Source of the DNA: an uncultured Desulfotignum sp.
GTDB lineage: Bacteria > Desulfobacterota > Desulfobacteria > Desulfobacterales > Desulfobacteraceae
Direction: 5' to 3'
Length of the DNA: 5,425 bases
Assembly (NCBI GenBank): GCA_937951975.1
Contig: CALGAJ010000379.1
Coordinates: 1-5,425, forward strand
Below are positions 1 through 5,425 of this stretch, piece by piece. A model generated the notes under the pieces. That model made no database searches. It was not told the origin of the DNA and saw only the letters and a program-made list of their open reading frames with translations. The position numbers and the translations under genes are program-made. Position 1 is the stretch's first letter. Every line of letters begins with the position of its first letter.

Positions 1-405
1 ATGGGGCCGCCCCCGGAGATCCAGACCGGGTGCGACCTGGTGATCGTGTTTCCCCTGATCGAGCAGCTGGAGATCGTCCGGCAGCTCACGGCCAGCGGCA
101 ATGAACCGCTCCAGGTGGTGCCCGTGACAGACCCGCTCCTGGAACCGGTCAGCCTGTTCCAAGTCAAGGATTTCGGAGACTATCTCATGGTCCGGGCCGC
201 CAACATGAAAATCACAGTGGACAAACAGACCCGGATCATCGTCAATGTGTCCGGCGGCGGCTGTCCGGACGTGCCCTGGCTGGCCGGGGTGATGGTGGGA
301 CAACCGCTGGATGCGGCACCCGACCCCCTCGAGATCGGCCATACCCTGTGCGGGTATGCCCTGGGGCTGGCACACAAGGAGATGAAACACCAATGCTCGG
401 CATAG
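1..405 (+). CDS. Conserved-looking small protein of unknown function, possibly 5'-truncated by the window edge
   Basis: I do not recognise the family. The frame is open from the first base of the window to a TAG at 403-405, giving 134 residues if the ATG at position 1 is the start. No upstream sequence is visible, so the true start may lie outside. The protein looks soluble and alpha/beta: hydrophobic strand-like segments (VIVFPLI around residues 14-20, LQVVPV around 37-42, RIIVNV around 78-83) alternate with helix-like stretches, and there is no signal peptide or membrane helix. Two Gly/Cys motifs stand out: SGGGCPDVPWLAG (residues 84-96) and GHTLCGYALGLA (113-124). Cysteines are at 11, 88, 117 and 132. 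The last 13 bases overlap the next gene, whose Shine-Dalgarno site lies inside this one, so the two are probably co-translated and functionally linked. High GC and codon use like the downstream gene support a real gene. Function unknown. Confidence 0.7.
   Translation: MGPPPEIQTGCDLVIVFPLIEQLEIVRQLTASGNEPLQVVPVTDPLLEPVSLFQVKDFGDYLMVRAANMKITVDKQTRIIVNVSGGGCPDVPWLAGVMVGQPLDAAPDPLEIGHTLCGYALGLAHKEMKHQCSA
376..382 (+). promoter_or_regulatory. Shine-Dalgarno site inside the preceding gene
   Basis: AAGGAGA lies 10 bases before the ATG at 393, within the 3' end of the first gene. It selects the 393 start over the in-frame 348 one and implies coupled translation of the two overlapping genes. Confidence 0.6.
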
Positions 406-1262
406 TCGGAACCGTACCGGACAATGATTTCGGCCTGGCCGAAGGCCCGGTGACACTGAAACACGATCATCTGGTTTTGGACGGCAGACCCGTTCTGATC
501 CAACGGGGAACCCCGGCCCTCATGGGGGCCGCCGTCCAGACCCTGAGCGTATTCGGCCGGGGCTCTGTCACAGGGTTTCTGGCCGGGGATACGGGCAAGG
601 GCCGCGGCAGCAGGGATTTGTATAAACATCTGGTCGACAATGTTTCCCTGTCCAATATCCACACCCTGGTATTTCATTATCTCCAGCCGGACACGGACTG
701 GCACAACCGGGTCCTGTTCCGGCTCCAGGACCTGGAAAACCAGCCCATCCTGATTGCCGATGCCGGGTTCATGTATGCCGCCAAAATGAGCGGGGCCGCC
801 CCGTCTTACGACCTGTTCACCCCGGATGCCGGGGAACTGGCGTTTCTGGCAGATGAAACCGCGCCCCACCCGTTCTACACCAGAGGCTTTATCCTGCACA
901 CGGACAACCCCGTCTCCGAACTGGTGGACCGTGCCTATGCCCATGACAACGCAGCCCGGTATCTGCTGGTAAAAGGGGCCGTGGATCATGTCATGAACCG
1001 GCAGGGGGAACTGTTCCGGGTGGAAGGCCCGTCCCACGAGGCCATGGAAGCCATCGGCGGCACGGGCGACACCCTGACCGGCATTGTCTCCGCCTTGATC
1101 AGCACGGGCATGGCCATCCCTGACGCCGCGTTTGCCGCGGCCAGAGCCAACCGCATGGCGGGACAGTATGCCTCCCCCTCCCCGGCCACGGGCATTGACG
1201 AGATCATCCGCCACATCCCCCGGGCCGTTGACACCGTTTTGAATCAGATCCAGCAGGCTTAG
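393..1262 (+). CDS. YjeF C-terminal-type kinase-fold protein (NAD(P)H-hydrate dehydratase-like)
   Basis: This 289-residue protein resembles the ribokinase-like C-terminal domain of YjeF/NnrD, which dehydrates hydrated NAD(P)H using ADP or ATP. The family motifs appear in the right order: an ADAGFMY segment (122-128) where the family has a DAD-type motif, LFTPDAGELAFL (141-152) matching the family's TPHPGE region, LLVKGA (191-196) matching the LKG strand, and IGGTGDTLTGIVSALI (221-236) matching the glycine-rich GTGD loop with D226 as the probable catalytic base. An Ala/Asn/Arg helix (AAARANRMAG, 248-257) follows, as usual. The N-terminal epimerase domain of bifunctional YjeF is absent. The N-terminal third is divergent, with GDTGKGRGSR (65-74) and FHYLQPDTDWH (94-104), so a different substrate is possible. 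The ATG at 393 is chosen because AAGGAGA at 376-382 lies 10 bases upstream; an in-frame start at 348 would add 15 residues without a comparable site. It overlaps the preceding gene by 13 bases. Fold assignment is firm; the exact reaction is inference. Confidence 0.8.
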   Translation: MLGIVGTVPDNDFGLAEGPVTLKHDHLVLDGRPVLIQRGTPALMGAAVQTLSVFGRGSVTGFLAGDTGKGRGSRDLYKHLVDNVSLSNIHTLVFHYLQPDTDWHNRVLFRLQDLENQPILIADAGFMYAAKMSGAAPSYDLFTPDAGELAFLADETAPHPFYTRGFILHTDNPVSELVDRAYAHDNAARYLLVKGAVDHVMNRQGELFRVEGPSHEAMEAIGGTGDTLTGIVSALISTGMAIPDAAFAAARANRMAGQYASPSPATGIDEIIRHIPRAVDTVLNQIQQA

Positions 1263-1281
1263 AAAATTTCTGATACTTTTC

Positions 1282-1310
1282 TTGACAACAAGCCTTCCCT
1301 GTCCTACTGA
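1282..1310 (+). promoter_or_regulatory. Possible sigma-70-type promoter for the dehydrogenase gene
   Basis: A perfect TTGACA (1282-1287) sits in the 86-base gap between the kinase-fold gene and the dehydrogenase gene. A 17-base spacer leads to TACTGA (1305-1310), which matches the -10 consensus poorly (two of six). The -35 match and spacing are good but the -10 is weak, so this is tentative. I see no intrinsic terminator in the gap, so read-through from the upstream pair is also possible. Confidence 0.3.
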
Positions 1311-1334
1311 GGCAAAGAGAATCTTGAAACAAAA

Positions 1335-1341
1335 AAGGAGG
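1335..1341 (+). promoter_or_regulatory. Strong Shine-Dalgarno site for the dehydrogenase gene
   Basis: AAGGAGG lies 7 bases before the ATG at 1349, an essentially ideal match and spacing, which fixes the start of the dehydrogenase. Confidence 0.85.
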
Positions 1342-1348
1342 GCGAAAA

Positions 1349-2110
1349 ATGAAACGATTGAACAACAAGAGCGTGATCATCACAGGCGGATCCGGTGGTA
1401 TCGGGGCGGCGGCCGCAAAGATCATGCTGGCGCAAGGCGCAAAAATCCTTTTGGTCGATATTGACGAACAGGCACTGACGCAAACCTTGAAAGACCTTGA
1501 CTCCAGAAATATTCACGTTTTCAAGGCGGATGTCAGTGACGAAAACCAGGTGAAGGCCTATGCTGAAAAAGCAGAAAAATTATTCAGTACCGTGGATGTG
1601 TTCTTCAACAATGCCGGTATCGAAGGGGTGGTCAAACCCCTGGATGAATATCCCATGGACACGTATCACAAACTGATCGACATAAACGTGAACGGCGTCT
1701 ATTACGGGTTGCGTTATGTTTTCCCGCTCATGAAGGAAAAAGGCGGTTCCGTGATCATTACATCCTCTGTTGCAGGCCTGGGCGGAACCGCGAATGTTCT
1801 GCCCTATGTGGCCAGCAAACACGCGGTCATCGGCATGATGCGCGCTGCCGCGCTGGAAGGCGCCCCCCATAAAATCCGCGTCAATACCATCAACCCGTCA
1901 CCCGTGGACAACCGCATGATGCGGTCTCTTGAACAAGGGTTCACTCCCGGCGACGCGCAAGCGGCAAAAACCGATTTTGAGCATCGCATCCCCCTGCAGC
2001 GGTATGCCACGAACGAAGAAGTCGCCGCCGCCGCACTTTTTCTGGCAAGCGAGGAAAGCAGTTTTATCACCGGTGTGGTACTGCCGGTGGATGGCGGCAT
2101 GACCGCATAG
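1349..2110 (+). CDS. Classical short-chain dehydrogenase/reductase (SDR), probably NAD-dependent
   Basis: This complete 253-residue protein has the usual length of a classical SDR, cytosolic oxidoreductases that act on alcohol or carbonyl groups. The Rossmann dinucleotide motif TGGSGGIG is at residues 12-19. An acidic residue, D37, ends the second strand (LLVDID), which in this family favours NAD(H) over NADP(H). DV at 61-62 contacts adenine, and NNAG is at 87-90. The catalytic tetrad is complete: N113 (in NVNG), S140, Y153 and K157 (YVASK). The C-terminal FITG...VDGG segment (239-250) is the conserved end of FabG-like members. One small departure is NPSP at 182-185, where most members have NPG. 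The start is fixed by an ideal Shine-Dalgarno site. The gene seems to stand alone: 86 bases from the upstream pair, 123 bases before the membrane-protein gene. Its GC content (47-67% in hand-counted blocks) lies between the two flanks. The substrate cannot be told from sequence. Confidence 0.93.
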   Translation: MKRLNNKSVIITGGSGGIGAAAAKIMLAQGAKILLVDIDEQALTQTLKDLDSRNIHVFKADVSDENQVKAYAEKAEKLFSTVDVFFNNAGIEGVVKPLDEYPMDTYHKLIDINVNGVYYGLRYVFPLMKEKGGSVIITSSVAGLGGTANVLPYVASKHAVIGMMRAAALEGAPHKIRVNTINPSPVDNRMMRSLEQGFTPGDAQAAKTDFEHRIPLQRYATNEEVAAAALFLASEESSFITGVVLPVDGGMTA

Positions 2111-2143
2111 CGCATGGGGCTGTTCCAAGACATCTTTTTAAAA

Positions 2144-2173
2144 TTGCTTTACCTGAGAAAAAACATCTGATAT
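2144..2173 (+). promoter_or_regulatory. Possible weak promoter for the membrane-protein gene
   Basis: TTGCTT (2144-2149) and TGATAT (2168-2173) are separated by 18 bases in the AT-rich gap after the dehydrogenase gene. Each box matches the sigma-70 consensus at only about half its positions. Position relative to the gene is plausible, but AT-rich sequence yields such matches by chance. Confidence 0.22.
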
Positions 2174-2189
2174 GGAACCAAATCAGCTC

Positions 2190-2220
2190 AACAACTTGTT
2201 TTGTTAGAGATTCAACAAAA
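2190..2220 (+). repeat. Cluster of AACAA/TTGTT inverted half-sites, possible operator or leader hairpin
   Basis: Four five-base half-sites are arranged symmetrically: AACAA (2190-2194), TTGTT (2196-2200), TTGTT (2201-2205), AACAA (2214-2218). The first two form an 11-base palindrome around a central C. TTTTGTT (2199-2205) and AACAAAA (2214-2220) form a perfect 7-base inverted repeat with an 8-base spacer that ends exactly where the Shine-Dalgarno site of the next gene begins. With a single G-C pair the RNA hairpin would be weak, so a protein-binding operator is at least as likely. Its function is inference. Confidence 0.35.
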
Positions 2221-2225
2221 AGGAG
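2221..2225 (+). promoter_or_regulatory. Shine-Dalgarno site that sets a TTG start
   Basis: AGGAG, preceded by a run of A, lies 8 bases before the TTG at 2234. It is the reason to start the membrane protein there rather than at the in-frame TTG at 2201, which lacks such a site and would put this element inside the coding region. The site is the left half of the perfect palindrome AGGAGCTCCT (2221-2230). Confidence 0.7.
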
Positions 2226-2233
2226 CTCCTGCA

Positions 2234-2899
2234 TTGCAAAACACATCCGTAAAAAAGCTATTGGTGATTTCCTTACCAGCTATTGCAATTCTTGCAGCAA
2301 TTGCGGTTGTGGTTGTTGTCAATCAAGTTCACGTACTTTCGTTGACTCGTGACATCGCGGCTATCGCAGGTGTTCACCCATTTACCGGTGTTCTTTCGAA
2401 TCTGGGAATTCTATTGTGGTGTGCAACCGCCTCTACTTGTGCATTTGCAGCGATAATTCTTCGTTCAATCGAGTCCAGAAAAAACTACTTGTTTTTGGTC
2501 ACTTCCGCTTTCTTGTCAGCCTATCTCATGTTTGACGATTTATTCCAATTTCATGAATGTATAGCTGATCGGTGTCTTGGATTGAATGAAAAAGTCATTT
2601 ATGTACTTTTAGGCATTTCCGTATTTACCTATCTGGTCTATTTTAGAAAGATCATATTGCAAACAAACGTTATTACTCTTTTTTTGGCGTTGGTATTCCT
2701 TTCTCTGTCTGTTTCAATTGACGCAATTTTTGAATCATGGTTGGCGTGGACAGGTCATTGGGTGTATTTTATTGAAGACGGAGCCAAGTGGATAGGCATC
2801 GTGTTCTGGAGCAGCTATTTTATCGAAACAGCCTTTCAGTTTGTAGCGAGAACCAACATGTCTAACCAGGCAAATCCAACACTCAACCTGTCCGGATGA
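2234..2899 (+). CDS. Six-helix integral membrane protein of unrecognised family
   Basis: The protein has 221 residues from the TTG at 2234. I do not recognise the family. About six hydrophobic segments are visible, at residues 9-29, 52-77, 84-102, 121-137, 145-164 and 185-201, so it is probably an inner-membrane protein. Polar and charged residues sit at or near the ends of helices: DDLFQFHE (101-108) at the end of helix 3, a D and E in SIDAIFES (161-168) at the end of helix 5, and EDGAKWIG (181-188) at the start of helix 6. This suggests a metal, cofactor or catalytic site at the membrane face. Two cysteines flank the first motif (C109 and C114). The short hydrophilic C-terminus (about 206-221) looks disordered. 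Hand-counted blocks give about 37-40% GC, against roughly 65-70% in blocks sampled from the first gene pair and the ATPase gene, which suggests horizontal acquisition. It is the only gene in this AT-rich segment and has its own leader and terminator. Coding status is well supported; function is unknown. Confidence 0.75.
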   Translation: MQNTSVKKLLVISLPAIAILAAIAVVVVVNQVHVLSLTRDIAAIAGVHPFTGVLSNLGILLWCATASTCAFAAIILRSIESRKNYLFLVTSAFLSAYLMFDDLFQFHECIADRCLGLNEKVIYVLLGISVFTYLVYFRKIILQTNVITLFLALVFLSLSVSIDAIFESWLAWTGHWVYFIEDGAKWIGIVFWSSYFIETAFQFVARTNMSNQANPTLNLSG

Positions 2900-2936
2900 T
2901 ACTACATCGTTCTCCCCTCTGAATTCCCGGGCCGGC

Positions 2937-2957
2937 ATGGGCAATCCCATTTTTTTT
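2937..2957 (+). terminator. Intrinsic terminator after the membrane-protein gene
   Basis: ATGGG (2937-2941) and CCCAT (2946-2950) form a 5-base stem around a CAAT loop, followed at once by a run of T to position 2957. The stem is short but the layout is that of a rho-independent terminator for plus-strand transcription, 38 bases after the stop at 2899. Read on the minus strand the hairpin is preceded by A's and not followed by T's, so it should not terminate the convergent ATPase gene. Confidence 0.6.
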
Positions 2958-2980
2958 CGGATTGATGCATTCAGCAAACA

Positions 2981-4873
2981 TCACTCATGGGAATGCTCAT
3001 GAGTTTCGGCTTCGTGGCCGGGATGCTCGTGGTCATGCACCCGGCGGTGGGCGTGGTCATGGGTTTTTGTACCCCCGGGGTGGGTGTGCACAAACCGGTG
3101 GGGATGATCATGCAGGTGCTCATGGGGATGGGCGTGCACGGTCCGTCCGTGGCGGTGGGGATGGTCATGGATGTGCAGATGGGGATGGCGGTGTTCGTGT
3201 TCATGCTGCAGCTGCCGGATGGCTGTGGCCGTATGCCGGCGATAGGAAAACGACAGGCCGTTGAAACGGCACAGCTTGTCATCCTGCATGAAAACATGAG
3301 TGGGCAGATCCCGGATAACCCGGCCCTGGTGCATCACCAGGGTGCGGCGGGTCAGTTTTTCAATGAAAAACAGGTCATGACTCACCAGCAGGAGCGTCTT
3401 GTCAAAGGTTTCCAGAATGGCCATGAGCTGTTCTTCTCCCCGGGGGTCCAGTCCGGCCGTGGGTTCATCCAGAATGAGGAGATCCGGGGCCATGGCAAGG
3501 ACACAGCCCAGGGCCAGGCGTTTGCGCTCCCCGCCGGACAGGTGCAGGGGCACCCGGTTTTCAAATCCGGACAGCCCCACCCGGGCCAGGGCGTCTGCGG
3601 CCCGGTCCCGGCACTCATCCGGCGAAAGCCCCAGCCGGCGAAGACCGAACATCATCTCTTCCCTGACGCTGGCGCAGAACAACTGGTCCGCACAATCCTG
3701 AAACACCAGCCCGGCCCGGCGCCACAGATTTTTGTGCTGTTTCCGGGTCACGCGGTTTCCCTTGAAAAACAGGTCGCCGCTGCCCTGGCGCAGCCCGCAC
3801 AGGCAGGCCAGCAGGGTGGATTTCCCTGCCCCGTTTTCCCCCACCACCGCCGTTTTTTCCCCTTCATGGATTGCCAGGGAAAAATCCTGAAGCCCGGGGG
3901 TGCCGTCCGGGTACACATATTCGTAGTGTTCCATGCAGATCAGGGGCGGATGGGCGGAATGAGGCGCCCGGACTTCGGCACATTCACATGAGGGGGCGTG
4001 TCCGGGGCCGGTGCCATTCTCTTCCTGGACCCGCGCCCCATTGGCATCAGTCACCCCACTGGCCGGGATGGTCAAACGGAAGGAAAAATCCAGGCCGCGG
4101 TCCCGCAGGGAATCCCGCCGGGAAACCAGTTCGCGCAGGGTATGGTGGTGGTGAATGGCGCCCTGGTGCAGCACCACGGCTTTATCGCACAGCTCGTAGA
4201 GAAATATCAGGTCGTGGGAGATGCAGATCAAAGTGCCGTCAAACCTTTTGAGCAGGTCCAGGAACACGGCTTCCTGTCCCGGATCCAGGTTGGTGGTGGG
4301 CTCGTCCAGTATCAGGACCTCGGGCTGCATGGCAAGGATGCCGGCCAGGGCGGCCCGCTTTTTCTGGCCGAAACTCAGGTTATGGGGCTCTTTGTAAGCC
4401 AGATGTTCCAGATTGACCTGGTGCAGGGCCTGTTTGGCACACAGGGCCGCCGCTTCCCGGGATTTTCCCTGGTTACGGGGACCGAATGCCACATCCTCAA
4501 TCACCGTGTGTCCAAACAGCTGGTCATCCGGATCCTGGAACAGCACCCCCATCCTGAGGCGGGTGTCGTCCAGATGGTCCCCGGTCAACGGCCTGCCCTT
4601 GAAACACACGGTTCCCTGCACCGGCGTCAGCAACCCGCTGAGCAGCTTGATCAATGTGGTCTTGCCGGACCCGTTCGGCCCCACCAGGGCCACCCGGTCC
4701 CCGGGCAGAATTTCCAGGTCGATGCCGGACAGGGCCTGGATACCGTCGGGGTAGGCATACCAAAGATTCTGCACGCTGAAAACCGGAACCGGTCCGCCAG
4801 GTACCTTCGGACACGCACCCCGGGTATCCTGAAAAAAATGGTTTGTGCAACGGCCTGCCGGCATATCCGCCAT
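2981..4873 (-). CDS. cbiO: Fused double ATPase of an ECF nickel/cobalt-type importer, with a histidine-rich C-terminal tail
   Basis: This 630-residue protein is the cytoplasmic energising subunit of an energy-coupling-factor (Cbi/Nik-type) importer. It carries two ABC ATPase domains in one chain, where CbiO is usually one domain of about 270 residues. Domain 1 (about 31-266): Walker A GPNGSGKT (65-72), Q-loop Q113, signature LSFGQ (166-170), Walker B LILD with catalytic E191, switch H220. Domain 2 (about 312-545): Walker A GENGAGKS (345-352), Q392, signature LSGGE (445-449), E470, H499. Both sites look competent. Equivalent residues are offset by 279-280 throughout, and each half ends in a GL-x-FS-aromatic-R motif. 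A linker (about 270-311) contains H292, C296, C298, H305 and H308. The tail (557-630) has 29 histidines in 74 residues, mostly HxH, as expected for binding Ni, Co or Zn. The ATG at 4873 has GAGGG at 4880-4884 and lies 10 bases after the cbiQ-like stop; it gives an N-terminal extension of about 30 residues. Metal specificity is inferred. Confidence 0.92.
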   Translation of the reverse strand: MADMPAGRCTNHFFQDTRGACPKVPGGPVPVFSVQNLWYAYPDGIQALSGIDLEILPGDRVALVGPNGSGKTTLIKLLSGLLTPVQGTVCFKGRPLTGDHLDDTRLRMGVLFQDPDDQLFGHTVIEDVAFGPRNQGKSREAAALCAKQALHQVNLEHLAYKEPHNLSFGQKKRAALAGILAMQPEVLILDEPTTNLDPGQEAVFLDLLKRFDGTLICISHDLIFLYELCDKAVVLHQGAIHHHHTLRELVSRRDSLRDRGLDFSFRLTIPASGVTDANGARVQEENGTGPGHAPSCECAEVRAPHSAHPPLICMEHYEYVYPDGTPGLQDFSLAIHEGEKTAVVGENGAGKSTLLACLCGLRQGSGDLFFKGNRVTRKQHKNLWRRAGLVFQDCADQLFCASVREEMMFGLRRLGLSPDECRDRAADALARVGLSGFENRVPLHLSGGERKRLALGCVLAMAPDLLILDEPTAGLDPRGEEQLMAILETFDKTLLLVSHDLFFIEKLTRRTLVMHQGRVIRDLPTHVFMQDDKLCRFNGLSFSYRRHTATAIRQLQHEHEHRHPHLHIHDHPHRHGRTVHAHPHEHLHDHPHRFVHTHPGGTKTHDHAHRRVHDHEHPGHEAETHEHSHE

Positions 4874-4883
4874 GACGGTCCCT

Positions 4884-5425
4884 CTACCCTTTCAGACAAT
4901 CAAAAAACACGAGAGCAATGCCGGCGGCCCCCCATATGCCTGCCTGCAGCATATCCTGCCACTGAATCCGCAAATCACAGGGAGCGGGGAACCGGCCTTT
5001 GTATCCCCTGGCCTGCATGGCATCAAACACCCGTTCCGTTCTTTCAAAACTTCTGACAAACAGCATGCCCAGAAAATTGGCCAGGGCCCGCAGGGTGTCC
5101 ATATCTGTTTTCTTTGCAAATCCCCTGGCCTGCATGCCGGCGGTCATGCGCCGGGCTTCGTGGGTGAACACATGCAGGTACCGGTAACTGAGCAGCACCA
5201 TCTGGCCGGCCATGTCCGGCACTCCGAGCCGGGACAGCCCGTGCAGCGTCACGGGCAAAGGGGCCGTGGACAGCAGCGGTTCCATCAACAGGGCCACGGC
5301 CATGGCCTTGGCCGCAATAGTGGCGGCCAGGAACACCCCGCGCAGATTCACATCCAGCCAGTCCAGACCCCCGAACACCACCAGGGTGTCACCGGGATGC
5401 ACCGGCACGGTCAGGGGCATCACCA
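4884..5425 (-). CDS. cbiQ: CbiQ/EcfT-type transmembrane protein of an ECF importer, N-terminus outside the window
   Basis: This is the C-terminal 180 or so residues of a protein that normally has about 250-270; the frame is still open at the right edge, so roughly 70-90 N-terminal residues lie beyond it. EcfT/CbiQ is the membrane scaffold that couples two ATPase domains to the substrate-binding component. The two coupling-helix motifs of the family are present, each with Ala-Arg-Gly: MQARGF (97-102, counting from the codon at 5421-5423) and MQARGYKG (136-143). Helix-like hydrophobic stretches occur at about 29-48, 68-85, 113-123 and 158-175, the last ending the protein in CLKG. The TAG stop (4884-4886) lies 10 bases before the ATPase start, so the two are surely one operon. 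A CbiM/NikM-type partner would be expected upstream, beyond the window. The GTG and ATG codons near the edge are probably internal. Assignment to the family is firm; nickel or cobalt as substrate rests on the partner's histidine tail and operon type. Confidence 0.88.
   Translation of the reverse strand, partial: VMPLTVPVHPGDTLVVFGGLDWLDVNLRGVFLAATIAAKAMAVALLMEPLLSTAPLPVTLHGLSRLGVPDMAGQMVLLSYRYLHVFTHEARRMTAGMQARGFAKKTDMDTLRALANFLGMLFVRSFERTERVFDAMQARGYKGRFPAPCDLRIQWQDMLQAGIWGAAGIALVFFDCLKG

Noticed and set aside
1..405. Possible membership of the first gene in the DUF3343 (Se/S carrier-like) family because of its CG-x-AL motif
   Set aside because: In that family the CG motif lies mid-protein after a proline-rich strand; here it is at the C-terminal end and the rest does not follow the pattern, so no family was assigned.
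180..1214. Minus-strand open frame of 344 codons opposite the first two genes
   Set aside because: It is a high-GC shadow: Gly/Arg/Gln-rich, no family motifs, and it overlaps two coupled genes with recognisable motifs and a good ribosome site.
2201..2233. Upstream in-frame TTG start at 2201 for the membrane protein
   Set aside because: It has no Shine-Dalgarno site, and it would place the clear AGGAG at 2221-2225, ideally spaced for the TTG at 2234, inside the coding region.
2234..2899. Possible relation of the membrane protein to the CREST superfamily (ceramidase/PAQR) because of its Asp/His motif
   Set aside because: Seven helices and a paired-His motif in the last helix are expected there; only about six helices and no such His pair are seen.
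2987..3205. Short repeated GGTCATGGG-like units, at first sight a tandem DNA repeat or CRISPR-like array
   Set aside because: The units are irregular in length and sequence and are fully explained by alternating His codons (CAT/CAC read on the minus strand); there are no uniform spacers.
2987..3991. Long plus-strand open frame (334 codons) opposite the ATPase gene, and a second one at 3998-5056
   Set aside because: Both are antisense to a gene with complete ABC motifs; their Met/Val/Gly-rich or Pro/Gln-rich translations mirror the histidine codons and high-GC codon use of the real gene, and no Shine-Dalgarno site supports them.

Overview
This is a bacterial window with two gene groups that converge near position 2940. 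High-GC coding sequence, strong Shine-Dalgarno sites and the gene content (ECF-type Ni/Co uptake genes and a stand-alone YjeF-C-type kinase-fold protein) would fit an anaerobic Desulfobacterota-type (sulfate-reducer-like) organism. That placement is an impression from protein character, not a search result.

Left part, plus strand. Positions 1-1262 hold a tight two-gene unit: a 134-residue (or longer) protein of unrecognised family, then a 289-residue protein with the ribokinase-like fold of NAD(P)H-hydrate dehydratases (YjeF C-terminal domain). The two reading frames overlap by 13 bases. After an 86-base gap comes a complete classical short-chain dehydrogenase/reductase (1349-2110) with its full catalytic set and an NAD-type Asp.

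Middle. Positions 2111-2980 are clearly AT-richer than the rest. They hold one gene for a six-helix membrane protein of unrecognised family (2234-2899, TTG start), with a leader rich in small palindromes. A compact hairpin plus T-tract (2937-2957) probably terminates it.

Right part, minus strand. A cbiQ-like transmembrane gene (5' end beyond the window) is followed after 10 bases by a gene for a fused double ATPase of the CbiO/EcfA type. Together these form the energising module of an energy-coupling-factor importer, most likely for nickel or cobalt. The substrate-binding component (CbiM/NikM-like) is not in the window and would be expected beyond position 5425.

The most distinctive feature is the ATPase itself. 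It has two complete ABC domains in one chain, offset by an almost constant 279-280 residues, and ends in a 74-residue tail with 29 histidines in HxH patterns, suggesting a built-in metal buffer or sensor. The six-helix membrane protein and the first, unrecognised protein are the parts least explained by known families.
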